Source: Mycobacterium sp. DL (GTDB lineage Bacteria; Actinomycetota; Actinomycetes; Mycobacteriales; Mycobacteriaceae). From it: a DNA stretch of 64,000 bases. The first letter of the stretch is position 1. The number at the start of each line of letters is the position of its first letter. Below, piece by piece: positions 8,910 through 19,416 of the stretch. Location of the stretch: positions 3,348,001 through 3,412,000 of the forward strand of contig NZ_CP155796.1 of assembly GCF_039729195.1 (NCBI RefSeq). The letters are read 5' to 3'. The notes beneath the pieces are model-generated. The model worked only from the letters and a program-made list of their open reading frames with translations, was not told the DNA's origin and did not search any database. The position numbers and the translations under genes were made by a program.

Positions 8910-9686
8910 TCATCGCGGCAACCTGCGCCACACGGCCCGCGGCATGATGCGAAATGCGAACGCCAACAACGCCAGTGGGGCAGGAATCCATACCACCCCA
9001 CTGCCCTTGCGCAGTGCCCGCACGGTGGCGTCGGCCACTTCGCCCGGCGTGGTCGACAACGGCGCGGGGCTCATGCCGTCGGTCATCCGTCCGATCACAA
9101 ATCCGGGCCGGACCAGCAGCAGTCGCACACCCGAACCGTGAAGCGCGTCGGCGAGGCCGCTGCAGAATCCGTCCAGGCCGGCTTTGGCCGACCCGTACAC
9201 GTAGTTCGCCCGACGCACCCGAACGCCCGCCACCGACGAGAACACCACCAGCGTGCCGGTACCCGCCGAACGCATCGTGTCGGCCAGCACCGTCAGCAGA
9301 CTGACCTGGGCCACATAGTCCGTGTGTGCGATCGCTGCCGCATGCCCGGGGTCCTTCTCTGCGCGCGCCTGATCACCGAGGATGCCGAATGCCAGCACCG
9401 CGGTGCCGATGCTGCCGTGCTCGGCGACGATGCGGTCGACGATGTCGCGGTGCGACCCCAGGTCGTCGGCATCGAAGTGCACCGGGTACACCGCAGCGGC
9501 GCCGGCGTGCTCCAGCACGGCGATCTGCGCCCGCAGATCATCGGGTCGGCGCGCCGCCAGCACCACCGTGGAGCCCGGCGCCAACCGCTGCGCCAATTCC
9601 ATCCCGATCTCGCTGCGCCCGCCGAAGACGACAACCGGCCCTGCGACTGCGTCTGATCGACGGCTCCCGCCGTTCGTGTCCTCCAC
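8910..9686 (-). CDS. Short-chain dehydrogenase/reductase (Rv2073c-like)
   Basis: A 258-residue NAD(P)-dependent oxidoreductase. The nucleotide-binding glycine motif is FGGRSEIG near residue 21. The catalytic Ser lies in VVFSSVAG and the YxxxK pair in YVYGSAKAG. The C-terminus is hydrophobic and basic, which suggests membrane association. The layout resembles the DprE2-type SDR branch, but the substrate is unknown. GTG 9686 is preferred because it leaves a 35-base divergent spacer to the PPOX gene and matches the homologue length. The gene lies directly upstream of cobL in the same operon. Confidence 0.85.
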   Translation of the reverse strand: MEDTNGGSRRSDAVAGPVVVFGGRSEIGMELAQRLAPGSTVVLAARRPDDLRAQIAVLEHAGAAAVYPVHFDADDLGSHRDIVDRIVAEHGSIGTAVLAFGILGDQARAEKDPGHAAAIAHTDYVAQVSLLTVLADTMRSAGTGTLVVFSSVAGVRVRRANYVYGSAKAGLDGFCSGLADALHGSGVRLLLVRPGFVIGRMTDGMSPAPLSTTPGEVADATVRALRKGSGVVWIPAPLALLAFAFRIMPRAVWRRLPR

Positions 9687-9721
9687 GTCAGTGATTATGT
9701 CCTGCGCTAGCGTGGTCACCG

Positions 9722-10135
9722 ATGGCGAAGACAACGACCCGACTGACCAACGACGCATTGGCGTTCCTGACCGAACGCCACCTGGCCATGCTGACGACGC
9801 TGCGGTCAGACCAATCCCCTCACGTGGTGGCGGTCGGGTTCACCTTCGATCCCAAGACCCACCTCGCCCGGGTGATCACCACCGGGGGTTCGCAGAAGGC
9901 GGTCAACGCCGACCAGCGTGGTGTAGCGGTGCTCAGCCAGGTCGACGGCGCCCGGTGGCTGTCGCTGGAGGGAAAGGCCACGGTTCACACCGACATCGAG
10001 GCCGTCCGCGACGCCGAACTGCGCTACGCGCAGCGCTACCGCACCCCGCGCCCCAACCCGAGACGGGTGGTCATCGAGGTGCGCGTCGAGCGGGTGCTGG
10101 GGTCGTCGAGTCTGCTGGACCGCGGCGAGGACTGA
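9722..10135 (+). CDS. F420-dependent PPOX-class biliverdin-reductase-like protein (Rv2074-like)
   Basis: A 137-residue split-barrel flavin/deazaflavin oxidoreductase. It is nearly colinear with M. tuberculosis Rv2074, an F420H2-dependent biliverdin reductase of the FDOR-B group. Shared segments include [36 protein letters not shown] and [16 protein letters not shown]. It probably reduces a tetrapyrrole-like substrate using F420H2. The SDR gene is divergent, and the stop lies five bases from the convergent pepE stop. Confidence 0.92.
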   Translation: MAKTTTRLTNDALAFLTERHLAMLTTLRSDQSPHVVAVGFTFDPKTHLARVITTGGSQKAVNADQRGVAVLSQVDGARWLSLEGKATVHTDIEAVRDAELRYAQRYRTPRPNPRRVVIEVRVERVLGSSSLLDRGED

Positions 10136-10140
10136 CCCGG

Positions 10141-11277
10141 TCAGCCGACCGGCACCACGACGAGGTCGTGAGGACGGTTGTTCACCGACAGCGCCCCGTC
10201 GGAGGTGACGATGACGATGTCCTCGATGCGCGCACCCCACTGCCCGGGGAAGTAGATGCCCGGTTCCACCGAGAACGCCATCCCCTCCTGCAGGGGCAGG
10301 GAGTTACCGGCAACGATGTAGGGCTCCTCGTGCACCGACAGGCCGATGCCATGTCCGGTCCGGTGCACAAACGCCTCTGCGAGCCCCTCTGCCGCGAGCA
10401 CGTCGCGCGCGGCTGCATCAACCTGCTCGGCGGTGACGCCGGGCCGCACCGAATCGACCGCGGCACGCTGCGCCCGCTGCAGCACGGCGTAGCGGCGGGC
10501 GATGTCCGGCGCAGGCTCGCCGAGGCTGTAGGTGCGGGTGGAGTCGGAGTTGTAGCCGGGTTCGTAGGGGCCGCCGATGTCGACGACGACGATGTCGCCC
10601 GCCTGCAGTACCCGATCCGAGCACTCATGGTGCGGATCCGCGCCGTGTGGGCCCGACCCGACGATGATGAAGGCGACCTCTGAATGTCCCTCGGCCACAA
10701 TGGCTTCGGCGATGTCGGCGGCGACGTCGGCTTCGGTGCGCCCCGGAACCAGCAGCTCCGGCACCCGCGCATGCACCCTGTCGATCGCCTCGCCCGCCTT
10801 GCGAAGCGCGTCGACCTCGGCGGGATCCTTGACCATGCGCAGCGTGCGCAGCACGTCGGTGGCCAGCACCGGAACCACGCCCAGGACCTCCGCGAGCGGC
10901 AACAGGTGCAGGGCGGGCATCGAGTCGGTGACCGCGACGGCGAGACGTCCGCTGTCAGGTCCGCCCAGAGCCTGCGCCACCATCGCGTACGGATCCTCAC
11001 CGTCCACCCAGTCGCGCACGGAGACACCGAGTTCGAGCACGGCGGACTCCTTGAGCGACGCGAGCTCCAGACGTGGCAGCACGATCGTCGGGTCACCGTC
11101 TGCGGGCAGCACCAGCGCGGTCAGCCGTTCGAAGGTCTGGGCCCGCGCCCCGACGAGATAGCGAAGATCGTAGCCGGGGGTGATGATCAGGCCCGCGAGC
11201 CCGGCATCGGCGGCGGCGCGGGCTGCGGCGGCCAGTCTCCCGGCGTACACCTCGGTGCTGAAACGATGTCCCGTCAT
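10141..11277 (-). CDS. pepE: M24-family Xaa-Pro dipeptidase PepE
   Basis: A 378-residue metallopeptidase of the creatinase/aminopeptidase-P fold that would cleave X-Pro peptide bonds. The five dinuclear-metal ligands are visible in order: Asp in VVDIGG, Asp in SDSTRTY, His in HRTGHGIG, Glu in HEEP and Glu in ARIEDIV. The N-terminal creatinase-like domain covers about residues 1-135. ATG 11277 was chosen over upstream in-frame starts because those lack conservation and would overlap the divergent exonuclease-like gene. It corresponds to Rv2089c. Confidence 0.93.
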   Translation of the reverse strand: MTGHRFSTEVYAGRLAAAARAAADAGLAGLIITPGYDLRYLVGARAQTFERLTALVLPADGDPTIVLPRLELASLKESAVLELGVSVRDWVDGEDPYAMVAQALGGPDSGRLAVAVTDSMPALHLLPLAEVLGVVPVLATDVLRTLRMVKDPAEVDALRKAGEAIDRVHARVPELLVPGRTEADVAADIAEAIVAEGHSEVAFIIVGSGPHGADPHHECSDRVLQAGDIVVVDIGGPYEPGYNSDSTRTYSLGEPAPDIARRYAVLQRAQRAAVDSVRPGVTAEQVDAAARDVLAAEGLAEAFVHRTGHGIGLSVHEEPYIVAGNSLPLQEGMAFSVEPGIYFPGQWGARIEDIVIVTSDGALSVNNRPHDLVVVPVG

Positions 11278-11344
11278 GGTGTTCAGGCTAATCCCGGCGC
11301 AGTTGCGGGGGCCGGGCAGGAGTGGCGCCTGGCAGGATGACCGC

Positions 11345-12304
11345 ATGAGCAATGCGCCCGTGCTCCTCCTCGACGGTGCCAGCATGTGGTTCCGGTCGTA
11401 CTTCGGGGTTCCCTCGTCGATCACCGCACCCGACGGACGGCCGGTCAACGCACTGCGGGGCTTCCTGGACGCCGTGGCCACGCTGATCACCCGCGAACGA
11501 CCTCACCGACTGGTGGTGTGCCGTGACGACGACTGGCGTCCGCAGTGGCGCGTCGACCTGGTCCCGTCGTACAAGTTGCACCGTGTCGCCGAGCAGCACC
11601 CGGGAGACGACCCTGACATCGAGGAGGTGCCCGATGAGCTGACCCCGCAGGTCGACATGATCATGGAGATCCTCGACGCGTTCGGGATCGCCACGGCGGG
11701 GGCTCCGGAGGCCGAAGCCGACGATGTGCTGGGCACACTGGCCGACCGGGAGCGTCACGATCCGGTGGTGGTCGTCAGCGGGGACCGTGACCTGCTTCAG
11801 GTGGTGCGCGACGAACCGGTGCCGGTACGGGTGCTCTACCTCGGCCGCGGACTGGCCAAGGCCACGAAGTACGGCCCTGTCGAGGTCGCCGAAACCTACG
11901 GGGTGCCGCTCGAGCGGGCCGGGTCGGCCTACGCCGAACTGGCGCTGCTGCGCGGAGACCCCTCCGACGGCCTCCCCGGCGTGGCGGGTGTCGGAGAGAA
12001 GACCGCGGCAACACTTCTGGCCCAGCACGGATCACTGGAACAGATCCTGATCGCCAGCCGGGACCCGGCCTCCAGGCTGTCCAAGGCACACCGCGCCAAA
12101 CTGCTGGCTGCGGCGGACTACATCGTCAACGCTGAACCGGTCGTAAGGGTCGCCACCGACGCCGAGGTGACGATGTCCACCGAGACCGACACGCTGCCGC
12201 TGGCCGCAGTTCAGCCGAAGAAGGTCGCCGAACTGGCGCAGCGCTACGGCGTGTCGTCGTCGATCGGGCGGTTGCAGAAGGCCCTCGACGACCTCCCCGG
12301 GTGA
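11345..12304 (+). CDS. 5'-3' exonuclease-like flap nuclease (Rv2090-like)
   Basis: A 319-residue stand-alone relative of the 5' nuclease domain of DNA polymerase I. The PIN-like catalytic half begins [15 protein letters not shown] and contains acidic clusters at EADDVLG and [13 protein letters not shown] helix-three-turn-helix DNA-binding segment follows with [10 protein letters not shown]. It would remove flaps or RNA-primed 5' ends during repair or replication. Upstream in-frame starts run into pepE, so ATG 11345 is used. It is not attached to a polymerase. Confidence 0.9.
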   Translation: MSNAPVLLLDGASMWFRSYFGVPSSITAPDGRPVNALRGFLDAVATLITRERPHRLVVCRDDDWRPQWRVDLVPSYKLHRVAEQHPGDDPDIEEVPDELTPQVDMIMEILDAFGIATAGAPEAEADDVLGTLADRERHDPVVVVSGDRDLLQVVRDEPVPVRVLYLGRGLAKATKYGPVEVAETYGVPLERAGSAYAELALLRGDPSDGLPGVAGVGEKTAATLLAQHGSLEQILIASRDPASRLSKAHRAKLLAAADYIVNAEPVVRVATDAEVTMSTETDTLPLAAVQPKKVAELAQRYGVSSSIGRLQKALDDLPG

Positions 12305-12308
12305 GCCG

Positions 12309-13118
12309 CTACCTCGGCCGCCCGACCTCGTAGGTTCCGTCGTTGTCCTGGAACGTCACCGTCACCTGGCGCTTGGTGCCGTCGATGCTGACCTCGCAGT
12401 CGAACGTCTCACCTTGGCGGACCGTGGGAGAAACCCCGTCGTTGCACTGGACGTCGCTGACGTTGTCGGCGCCGTAACCGTTGGTGTCGTCGGTGAGGAT
12501 CTGCTGAACCCCGCTCTGGGCTGCGGCGATGTCGAGTTTCGTGGTGACGAAGAAGCCCGGCTTCCAGAACCCGAGCACCAGCACCACGGCAACGATGACC
12601 GCGGCGAGCAGGCCGACGACGCCGCCGATGACGGCCATCGAGCGCTTCGAACCCTCTTCCGGGGCGGGTGCCGGATAACCGCCGGGCGGGTACTGCCCGT
12701 ACTGCCCCGGCTGCTGGCCGTACTGACCGGGCTGGCCTGGCTGCTGGCCGTAACCCGGCGGCTGGCCGTACTGCTGGCCGTAGCCCTGGCCGGGCTGTCC
12801 GTACTGACCCGGCGGCGGGTAGCCGGCGGGGGTGTATTCGGTCGGCTGCTGGCCGTACTGCTCACCCTGGGGATACTGCTGCGGCGAATACGTCGGCGGC
12901 TGGGTGGGCTGCTGATACTGCGGGTACTGCTGCGGCGTGTAGGCGGGCGGCTGCCACGCCGGCTGCTCGCCGCCGCCGGGGGCCTGCGGCTGCTCTGCCC
13001 CGGAGGGTGGCTGCCATCCCTGGTTCCCGGTCGATTCGGCCGCCGGCTGGTCTCCGCCCTGTCCGGGCTGCTGTCCCTGCCACGACTGCGACGGGTCAGA
13101 TCCCTGCGGTCCGCTCAT
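12309..13118 (-). CDS. Gln/Gly/Pro/Tyr-rich membrane protein with DUF4333 domain (Rv2091c-like)
   Basis: A 269-residue single-pass membrane protein of unknown function. Residues 1-157 are low-complexity and dominated by repeats such as YGQQPGQ and TPQQYPQ, with almost no hydrophobic residues. One membrane helix spans about 161-185, and residues 188-269 form an extracytoplasmic DUF4333 domain with two cysteines (225, 241) likely to be disulfide-linked. ATG 13118 has a strong AAGGAGAG ribosome site. The disordered half is predicted to be cytosolic. It lies downstream of helY, as in M. tuberculosis. Confidence 0.85.
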   Translation of the reverse strand: MSGPQGSDPSQSWQGQQPGQGGDQPAAESTGNQGWQPPSGAEQPQAPGGGEQPAWQPPAYTPQQYPQYQQPTQPPTYSPQQYPQGEQYGQQPTEYTPAGYPPPGQYGQPGQGYGQQYGQPPGYGQQPGQPGQYGQQPGQYGQYPPGGYPAPAPEEGSKRSMAVIGGVVGLLAAVIVAVVLVLGFWKPGFFVTTKLDIAAAQSGVQQILTDDTNGYGADNVSDVQCNDGVSPTVRQGETFDCEVSIDGTKRQVTVTFQDNDGTYEVGRPR

Positions 13119-13173
13119 TTCTCTCCTTGGTCGTCCGCGGCTGATGTGCCGGTTTCTGGCCTGCTGCCACACC

Positions 13174-16026
13174 CTACCCCGCATCAACAGCTACAACGCC
13201 GCGCCGAACGTCGCTGATTGTGCGTTTCGCGGTCGCACGCAATGCGGGCGACGGAGCGGCGTTACGTACCTGGTCGGCAAGGTCGAGCACCTGACGGCAC
13301 CATCTCACGAAATCGCCTGCAGACATCGAGGATCCGCTGTTGGACGATGCTGCGGACCCGGCGACGGCCAGCGCCGACGCCAGGTCTCCGGTACTCGCCC
13401 ATCGGTGGATCGCGGCGACGAAACCGTCGTCGGGTTCGCGGCTCTGGGTGATCCGATGCCGCTGCTCGTCGGCCCGCAACTCGGTCCACAGTCTGCGGGT
13501 CTGATTCAGCGCGCGACGCAACCGGCCGGTCGGAACATCCGAGCCGTCCCCGGCGCCGTACCCGTCGCGCCGCGATTCGTAGAGCACCGACGACAACGCC
13601 GCAGCGAGTTCGGCCGCGTCCAACCCCTCCCACACGCCGGCGCGCAGGCACTCGGCGACCAGCAGATCGCTTTCGCTGTAGATACGTGCCAGCAGCCTGC
13701 CGTCGTCGGTCACCACGGGGTGCGCAGAACTCCCGTCGGATTCCGGCGTGTCGTCGACGGCGGTGGATTGGTCGACTCCGTCGACGGCGGTGGATTGGTC
13801 GACTCCGTCGACGGCGATGAATCCGCGCTCGGTCAGCAGCACCACGATCCGATCGAAGGTCAGTGCCAACGAATTCGTCGCCGCGGCGATCTTCTTCCGG
13901 AGTTGATCGTTGTCGCGCTCGATCTTGAGGTAGCGCTCGGCGACCCGGGCTCTGTCCTCCCTGTCGGGCAGGTGGTGGGCACGATGGGCCCGCATCCGGC
14001 TGCGCAGGGCGGCCAGTTCCGGGTCGATGTCGTGCTCGGGGGGCGGGCCGCTCCTGCGCCCACGTGCCGAGGGGACATCGCGGCCCGCGGCCGCCGACCG
14101 CAACGCCGACGCCAGGTCGCGCCGCGCCTTGGGGTTGCGATGCTCGACCCTCTTCGGCAGAGTCATCGTGCCCAACGGGGCGGCCCCACCGGAATAGTCC
14201 GCCGACGAGATACGGCCCGCCCAACGGTGTTCGGACAGCACCAACGGTCGCGGATCGTCGTCGTCACGTGCGGGTTCGAGCACGACGGCCAGGCCACTGT
14301 GCCGACCGTGGGTCAGTGTGATGATGTCGCCCCGGCGCAGCGCGGCCAGCGCGTCGTTGTTCGCCTGGCGGCGTTGCAGCCGCGACGCCCGCGACTGCGC
14401 GCGTTCCCGCTCGGCGATCTGGGCGCGCAACCGGACGTAGTCGAGGATCGCGGCGTCCCGCCCGCCGAGTTCGGCTGCCAACTCCGTCAGGAGCCGCTCG
14501 CCGCGCTCGACCCCGCGCACCAGTCCGACCACCGACCGATCGGCCTGGTACTGCGCGAAGGAGCTCTCCAGAAGCCGGTGCGCCTGCTCGGGGCCCATCT
14601 GGTGCACCAGGTTGATCGTCATGTTGTAGGTCGGGGCGAACGAACTGCGCAGCGGGAAAGTCCGGGTAGAGGCCAGGCCCGCGACCTCGGCAGGGTCGAC
14701 ATCAGGATTCCACAGCACCACCGCGTGGCCCTCGACGTCGATGCCGCGTCGCCCCGCACGGCCGGTCAGCTGGGTGTACTCCCCCGCGGTCAACGGCATG
14801 TGCTGCTCGCCGTTGAATTTGACCAGCCGCTCCAGCACCACCGTACGGGCGGGCATGTTGATTCCCAGAGCCAGTGTCTCGGTGGCGAATACGGCCTTGA
14901 CCAGACCGGCGGTGAACAACTCCTCCACGGTGTGGCGGAAGGTCGGCAACATGCCTGCGTGGTGCGCGGCAAGACCGCGCAGCAGCCCCTCGCGCCACTC
15001 GTGGAAGTCCAGCACGATCAGATCGGAGTCGTTGAGGTCGGCGGTGCGGCGGTCCACGATCTCGGCGATCCGGCGCCGCTCCTCGTCGGTGGTCAGTCGC
15101 AGCGACGATCGCAGGCACTGCTTGACCGCGGCGTCACATCCCGCCCGCGAGAAGATGAACGTGATGGCCGGCAGCAGGCCGGCATGCTCGAGCACGCTGA
15201 TCACGTCGGGTCGACCGGGCGTGCGAAACAGGCTCGGCCGACCGGAGCGGTTCCGGCCCCGCGGTTGCCAATCGGCCAGCCGGTCGGCTTCGCGCCGATG
15301 TGTGATGTGGCGCAGCAACTCCGGGTCGACCAGCAGGTCGCGTCCCGGTTTGGCCGGGCCGGACGCGCGGTAGTCGAACAGATCGAGCAGGCGCTTGCCG
15401 ACCAGCACGTGCTGCCACAGCGGCACAGGGCGGTGCTCGTCGACCACGACGGTGGTGTCGCCGCGCACGGTCTGGATCCAGCCGCCGAACTCTTCGGCGT
15501 TGCTCACGGTCGCGGACAGGCTCACCAGTCGGACGTCGTCGGACAGGTGCAGGATCACCTCTTCCCAGACCGCCCCGCGCATCCGGTCGGCCAGGAAGTG
15601 CACTTCGTCCATCACGACATGCGACAAGCCGTGCAGCGCGGGTGAATCCGCGTACAGCATGTTGCGCAGCACTTCGGTGGTCATGACCACGACGTCGGCG
15701 TCACCGTTGATGGCCTGGTCACCGGTGAGCAGACCGATGCGTTCAGGTCCGTAGCGGCGCACCAGGTCGTTGTGCTTCTGGTTGCTCAGCGCCTTGATAG
15801 GGGTGGTGTAGAAGCACTTTCGGCCTGCGGCCAGCGCCAGGTGCACGGCGAACTCACCGACTACCGTCTTGCCCGCTCCGGTCGGCGCACACACCAGGAC
15901 CCCGTGACCCTGTGCCAGCGCATCACAGGCGCGACGCTGGAAACCGTCCATGGTGAACGGAAGCTGCGAGGCGAATGCGGTGACGTCGTCGAGGGCCGGG
16001 CCCGGCGCCTCAGGTGGCGTCGTCAT
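13174..16026 (-). CDS. helY: DEVH-box Ski2-like helicase HelY
   Basis: A 950-residue superfamily-2 helicase related to Ski2/Mtr4. Walker A is APTGAGKT at residues 47-54 and the DEVH box is at 140-143. Helicase C-terminal motifs include the arginine-finger region [12 protein letters not shown]. The C-terminal third carries the DSHCT-type helical domain. It probably remodels RNA or DNA. ATG 16026 overlaps the tatC 3' end by 17 bases. Near residues 741-758 a nine-residue unit, AVDGVDQST, is duplicated in tandem at DNA level in a likely flexible linker. Confidence 0.93.
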   Translation of the reverse strand: MTTPPEAPGPALDDVTAFASQLPFTMDGFQRRACDALAQGHGVLVCAPTGAGKTVVGEFAVHLALAAGRKCFYTTPIKALSNQKHNDLVRRYGPERIGLLTGDQAINGDADVVVMTTEVLRNMLYADSPALHGLSHVVMDEVHFLADRMRGAVWEEVILHLSDDVRLVSLSATVSNAEEFGGWIQTVRGDTTVVVDEHRPVPLWQHVLVGKRLLDLFDYRASGPAKPGRDLLVDPELLRHITHRREADRLADWQPRGRNRSGRPSLFRTPGRPDVISVLEHAGLLPAITFIFSRAGCDAAVKQCLRSSLRLTTDEERRRIAEIVDRRTADLNDSDLIVLDFHEWREGLLRGLAAHHAGMLPTFRHTVEELFTAGLVKAVFATETLALGINMPARTVVLERLVKFNGEQHMPLTAGEYTQLTGRAGRRGIDVEGHAVVLWNPDVDPAEVAGLASTRTFPLRSSFAPTYNMTINLVHQMGPEQAHRLLESSFAQYQADRSVVGLVRGVERGERLLTELAAELGGRDAAILDYVRLRAQIAERERAQSRASRLQRRQANNDALAALRRGDIITLTHGRHSGLAVVLEPARDDDDPRPLVLSEHRWAGRISSADYSGGAAPLGTMTLPKRVEHRNPKARRDLASALRSAAAGRDVPSARGRRSGPPPEHDIDPELAALRSRMRAHRAHHLPDREDRARVAERYLKIERDNDQLRKKIAAATNSLALTFDRIVVLLTERGFIAVDGVDQSTAVDGVDQSTAVDDTPESDGSSAHPVVTDDGRLLARIYSESDLLVAECLRAGVWEGLDAAELAAALSSVLYESRRDGYGAGDGSDVPTGRLRRALNQTRRLWTELRADEQRHRITQSREPDDGFVAAIHRWASTGDLASALAVAGSAASSNSGSSMSAGDFVRWCRQVLDLADQVRNAAPSPALRATAKRTISDVRRGVVAVDAG
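13754..13807. repeat. Two perfect tandem copies of a 27-base unit inside helY
   Basis: Positions 13754-13780 and 13781-13807 are identical 27-base units beginning TCGACGGCGG and ending GACTCCG, and the first nine or so bases of a third copy follow. The unit length is a multiple of three, so gain or loss keeps helY in frame and changes only a nine-residue acidic linker repeat. Confidence 0.9.
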
Positions 16027-16960
16027 CGACCACGAGCCGTGACGGTGCGGGCACAGCCGACGGTGCTTCGATTCTCTCGGCGGCACCGATCGGCGCCGCT
16101 TCGTCGTCGGCCACCTCGGTCAGGCGGGCGCGTCGCGCCTTGCGGATGTCGTTGAACCGCGAGATCTGGATGGCCAATTCCAGCAGCAGGGTCAACGCCA
16201 ACGCCAGCGCCAGCATCGAGAACGGGTCCGAACCGGGGGTGAAGAACGCCGCGAAGATGAACAGCGCCATGATCAATCCCCGGCGCCACGCCTTGAGCTT
16301 CTCGTAGGGGAGCACTCCCACCAGGTTGAGCATCACGATCAGCAACGGGAACTCGAAACTGATGCCGAAGACCAGGAGCAGGTTGATCAGGAAGCCGAAG
16401 TACTGATCGCCGGACAGCGCCGTCACCTGGACGTCGCTGCCGACGGTCAGCAGGAAGTCCAAGGCCGTCGACAGCACCACGTAAGCCAGGATCGCGCCCG
16501 CGATGAACAGTGCTGCGCCGATCACGACGAACACCGCGCCGAACCGGCGCTCGTTGCGATAGAGACCCGGGGTGATGAACGCCCACAGGTGGTACAGCCA
16601 CACCGGGCAGGCCATCACCAGACCCGCCGTCAGCGCCACCTTCAGCCTGAGCATGAACTGGTCGAAAGGCCCGGTGGCGAGCAGTCGGCACTGACCGTCG
16701 GGGGCGATGGTGGCCCGCGCGGACTCCGGTAGCGCGCAGTAGGGACCACGCAGCCAGTCGCCGAGGCTCGGCATCCCGAACACGCCGTGGGTGTACCAGA
16801 GGAATCCGAGGATCGTGGTCAGCACCACCGCGAACGCTGCCATGAGCAGCCGGCCGCGCAGTTCGGTGAGATGTTCGGTCAACGACATCGTGCCGTCGGG
16901 ATTGGCCTGTGAACGTCGCCGACGGGGGTCGAGTTTCTTGAGTAAGCCAGGTATCTGCAC
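16010..16960 (-). CDS. tatC: Sec-independent translocase subunit TatC
   Basis: The multispanning core of the twin-arginine translocase, which receives the RR signal peptide. The 316-residue protein has six predicted membrane helices. Conserved TatC landmarks include the early HLTELRGRL segment, [12 protein letters not shown] and the [10 protein letters not shown] motif. The GTG start at 16960 matches the N-terminus of the M. tuberculosis protein. A charged cytosolic tail of about 45 residues ends the protein. It follows tatA and overlaps helY. Confidence 0.95.
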   Translation of the reverse strand: MQIPGLLKKLDPRRRRSQANPDGTMSLTEHLTELRGRLLMAAFAVVLTTILGFLWYTHGVFGMPSLGDWLRGPYCALPESARATIAPDGQCRLLATGPFDQFMLRLKVALTAGLVMACPVWLYHLWAFITPGLYRNERRFGAVFVVIGAALFIAGAILAYVVLSTALDFLLTVGSDVQVTALSGDQYFGFLINLLLVFGISFEFPLLIVMLNLVGVLPYEKLKAWRRGLIMALFIFAAFFTPGSDPFSMLALALALTLLLELAIQISRFNDIRKARRARLTEVADDEAAPIGAAERIEAPSAVPAPSRLVVDDDAT

Positions 16961-17034
16961 GGAGGTTGCCTAAGTGCTTCTCACAGGCGCAAGGTCAGGT
17001 CGCGGGCGTCGTGCCCGCGAACCGAGATGACTGG

Positions 17035-17292
17035 TCAGGCCGGGCGCTTGTCCGACGACGGCTCGGTGGCCGCCTGTGTGGTGGGCGCGTCGGCCGGGTC
17101 GACGACCCGCTCCGAGGAGATCTGCGTCGGCGTCTCCGTCTTGGAGTCGGCCTGCATCTCCTTGATCTCGGACTTGAAGATGCGCATCGATTTACCCAGG
17201 GATCGCGCCGCGTCGGGGAGCTTCTTCGCACCGAAGAGCAGCACGAACACTGCGATGACGATGACCCAGTGCCACGGTTGTAGACCACCCAA
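17035..17292 (-). CDS. tatA: Twin-arginine translocase pore subunit TatA
   Basis: An 85-residue protein with one N-terminal membrane helix ([15 protein letters not shown]), the hinge and amphipathic helix [17 protein letters not shown], and a charged disordered tail, the standard TatA plan. It oligomerises to form the transport channel with TatC. The start codon is TTG (17292-17290), the only start that gives the conserved MGGLxPWHW N-terminus. It lies downstream of pafBC and upstream of tatC. Confidence 0.95.
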   Translation of the reverse strand: MGGLQPWHWVIVIAVFVLLFGAKKLPDAARSLGKSMRIFKSEIKEMQADSKTETPTQISSERVVDPADAPTTQAATEPSSDKRPA

Positions 17293-17322
17293 TTTGGTTA
17301 CCTCCAGACGTCTGCGCCGAGT

Positions 17323-18309
17323 CTACCCGCCCGAGGACTCGGTACCGACCCGATAGGCCTCGAGCGCAGCGACGGCGGACTTGCGGACGCGCTCGACGAG
17401 CTGCTGGGGCTCGCGCACCCGCACCGCCGAGCCGAATCCCAGGATGAAGCGGGCCATCCACTGATCGGAGGCGTAGGTCATCGTCGCTTCGCACGAACCG
17501 TCGGGGAACTCCCGCACCACCCGCAGCGGGTAGTAGTCGAACATCCACGCCGCCGACGGTTCGACAAGAAGTGTCGCCGTGGGCAGGCTCGGGTCCGCGG
17601 TGTCCGGGTCGAAGAGTGAGGTGTCCGGGCCGGCCTGCACTGCGGGGGGCGGCGGCGCCGACGGCTCGTCGAGCACCCTGGCATCGACGATCCGATCGAG
17701 CCGGAACAGTCGAACGCCCTCGGCCGAGCGGCACCACGCCTCGAGATAACTGTGATCGGCGATCAGGACGACACGTATCGGGTCCACCACCCGACTGGAC
17801 AGCTCGTCGTGCGATGCCGAGTAGTAGTCGATCGCCAGCGCCTGATCGGCGCGCACCGCGGTCCGCACCGCCGCGGCGGCCTCACTCTCGGCCGGTGCGG
17901 GTTCGTCGACCGCGCCGCCTTCGACACCGTGACCGACCTGGCCGGCCGCGGATTCGATCTTGGCGATCGCGCTGCGCGCCGCTTCGGGATCCACCATTCC
18001 CGGCACGTCCAGCAGCGCACGCAACGCGACCAGCACCCCGGTGGCCTCCGGCGAGGTCAACCGGAGCGGATGGTCCATGCCCGCGGTGAACGTGACCTCG
18101 ATGGTGTCACCTGAGAACTCGAAGTCGATCAGGTCGCCGGGCCCGTACCCGGGCAGACCGCACATCCACAGCTGGTTGAGGTCGTCGCGGAGTTGGTCGA
18201 CGCTGACGCCGAGGTCGATCGCCGCCTCGGCGTAGGTGATTCTCGGGTTCGCCTGGAAGTACGGAACCATGTTCAGCAGCCGCACCAGCCGCGTACTGAC
18301 TGCGGTCAT
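17323..18309 (-). CDS. pafC: DNA-damage-response regulator subunit PafC (WYL domain)
   Basis: The partner of PafB in the PafBC activator of the LexA-independent mycobacterial DNA-damage response. The 328-residue protein has an N-terminal helix-turn-helix (RITYAEAAIDLGVSVDQLRDD) and a WYL-type domain with SYLEAWCRSAEG, followed by the C-terminal WYL extension. ATG 18309 was chosen; an in-frame upstream start would run into pafB. The family was named for its position beside pafA, but it is not required for pupylation. Confidence 0.93.
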   Translation of the reverse strand: MTAVSTRLVRLLNMVPYFQANPRITYAEAAIDLGVSVDQLRDDLNQLWMCGLPGYGPGDLIDFEFSGDTIEVTFTAGMDHPLRLTSPEATGVLVALRALLDVPGMVDPEAARSAIAKIESAAGQVGHGVEGGAVDEPAPAESEAAAAVRTAVRADQALAIDYYSASHDELSSRVVDPIRVVLIADHSYLEAWCRSAEGVRLFRLDRIVDARVLDEPSAPPPPAVQAGPDTSLFDPDTADPSLPTATLLVEPSAAWMFDYYPLRVVREFPDGSCEATMTYASDQWMARFILGFGSAVRVREPQQLVERVRKSAVAALEAYRVGTESSGG

Positions 18310-18340
18310 GCGCGATCCGCCTTCGCTACTCGCTCGCCGG

Positions 18341-19345
18341 TCACGCGCGAGCCTCGCTGCCCACCGCCGCCTGCGCCTGCAACCGCGCCACGACCTCCTC
18401 ACGCAGCGAGGGCGGCTCCAACGCCACCGCATCGGCTCCGTAGCTGGCGATCTCGCGTGCCGCCCGGTCGAACATGTCGATGTCGAGGGTGATCTCCTCC
18501 CCTGCGCGACCGCCCAGGGTGTACGACCCCACCACGGTGGCCCGCCGGCGCAACGCGGTGGCCCGGCCCTCGGCGACCCAGACCTTGGCCTGCCCGGCCG
18601 TCGGCCAGTCACCGACGACCCGGTCCACGATCTCGCGCAGGTTCAGTCCGGGCGGCCTGCTCACCGCGCCCGGCTCACCGATCGGCGTCACCTCCGCACC
18701 GATCCGCGAGAGCCGGAAGGTGCGAACGGCGCCACGATCACGATCGTGGCCGACCAGGTACCAGCGACCTCTGTCGGTGACCACGCCCCAGGGCTCCACC
18801 GTGCGGGTGGCGTACGGCTCGGTGCGCGACGAGCGGTGCGGAAACTGCACCACATGGCCGGAGTCGATGGCGGACAACAGGATTCCGAGGACCTCCTCGG
18901 AGCCCCGCAGCCCGGGGAGCGCGGCGGTGGAGGTGATCGTGACGTCGCCATCGGGCGCGTACACGTCGACTCCGGCCGCCCGCAGCTTCAGCAGCGCACC
19001 CTGCGTCGCGGTGATGAGTTCCGGCGATTCCCACAGCTGTGTCGCCACCGCCACCGCGGCCGCTTCGTCGGCGGTCAGCTCCACGGCGGGCAGCGCGTAG
19101 GCCTCGCGGCTGATGCGGTAGCCCTCGGTCGGGTCGGTCTGCGACACCCGCCCGGTCTCCAGCGGGATGCCGAGATCACGCAGTTCGTTCTTGTCGCGCT
19201 CGAACATCCGCGAGAACGCCTCGTCGCTGGCGTCACCGGAGTATCCGTAGACGGTTTCGCGTATCCGGTCGGCGGTGATGAACGCCCGCGTGGACAGCAG
19301 CGCGATGACAAGGTTCATCAGCCGTTCGACTTTGGAGATCCCCAC
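18341..19345 (-). CDS. pafB: DNA-damage-response regulator subunit PafB (WYL domain)
   Basis: A 334-residue transcriptional activator that works with PafC on RecA-independent repair genes. The N-terminal HTH begins SKVERLMNLVIALLSTRAFI, and the WYL domain is explicit in GRWYLVGHDRDRG. GTG 19345 aligns with known PafB N-termini; an ATG eleven codons upstream is the alternative. It is divergent from a methyltransferase gene and first in the pafB-pafC-tatA-tatC-helY run. Confidence 0.93.
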   Translation of the reverse strand: MGISKVERLMNLVIALLSTRAFITADRIRETVYGYSGDASDEAFSRMFERDKNELRDLGIPLETGRVSQTDPTEGYRISREAYALPAVELTADEAAAVAVATQLWESPELITATQGALLKLRAAGVDVYAPDGDVTITSTAALPGLRGSEEVLGILLSAIDSGHVVQFPHRSSRTEPYATRTVEPWGVVTDRGRWYLVGHDRDRGAVRTFRLSRIGAEVTPIGEPGAVSRPPGLNLREIVDRVVGDWPTAGQAKVWVAEGRATALRRRATVVGSYTLGGRAGEEITLDIDMFDRAAREIASYGADAVALEPPSLREEVVARLQAQAAVGSEARA

Positions 19346-19416
19346 GGGATAGAGCTTAGGGTGCGTCGGGCATCCCATCCGACGGCCGATGCCCGTGCGT
19401 CTGACAGGATCGCGCG

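Noticed and set aside
13144..15645. 833-codon plus-strand frame opposite helY
   Set aside because: Its translation is rich in Arg, Gln, His and Val without motifs, while helY shows full helicase motifs on the other strand.
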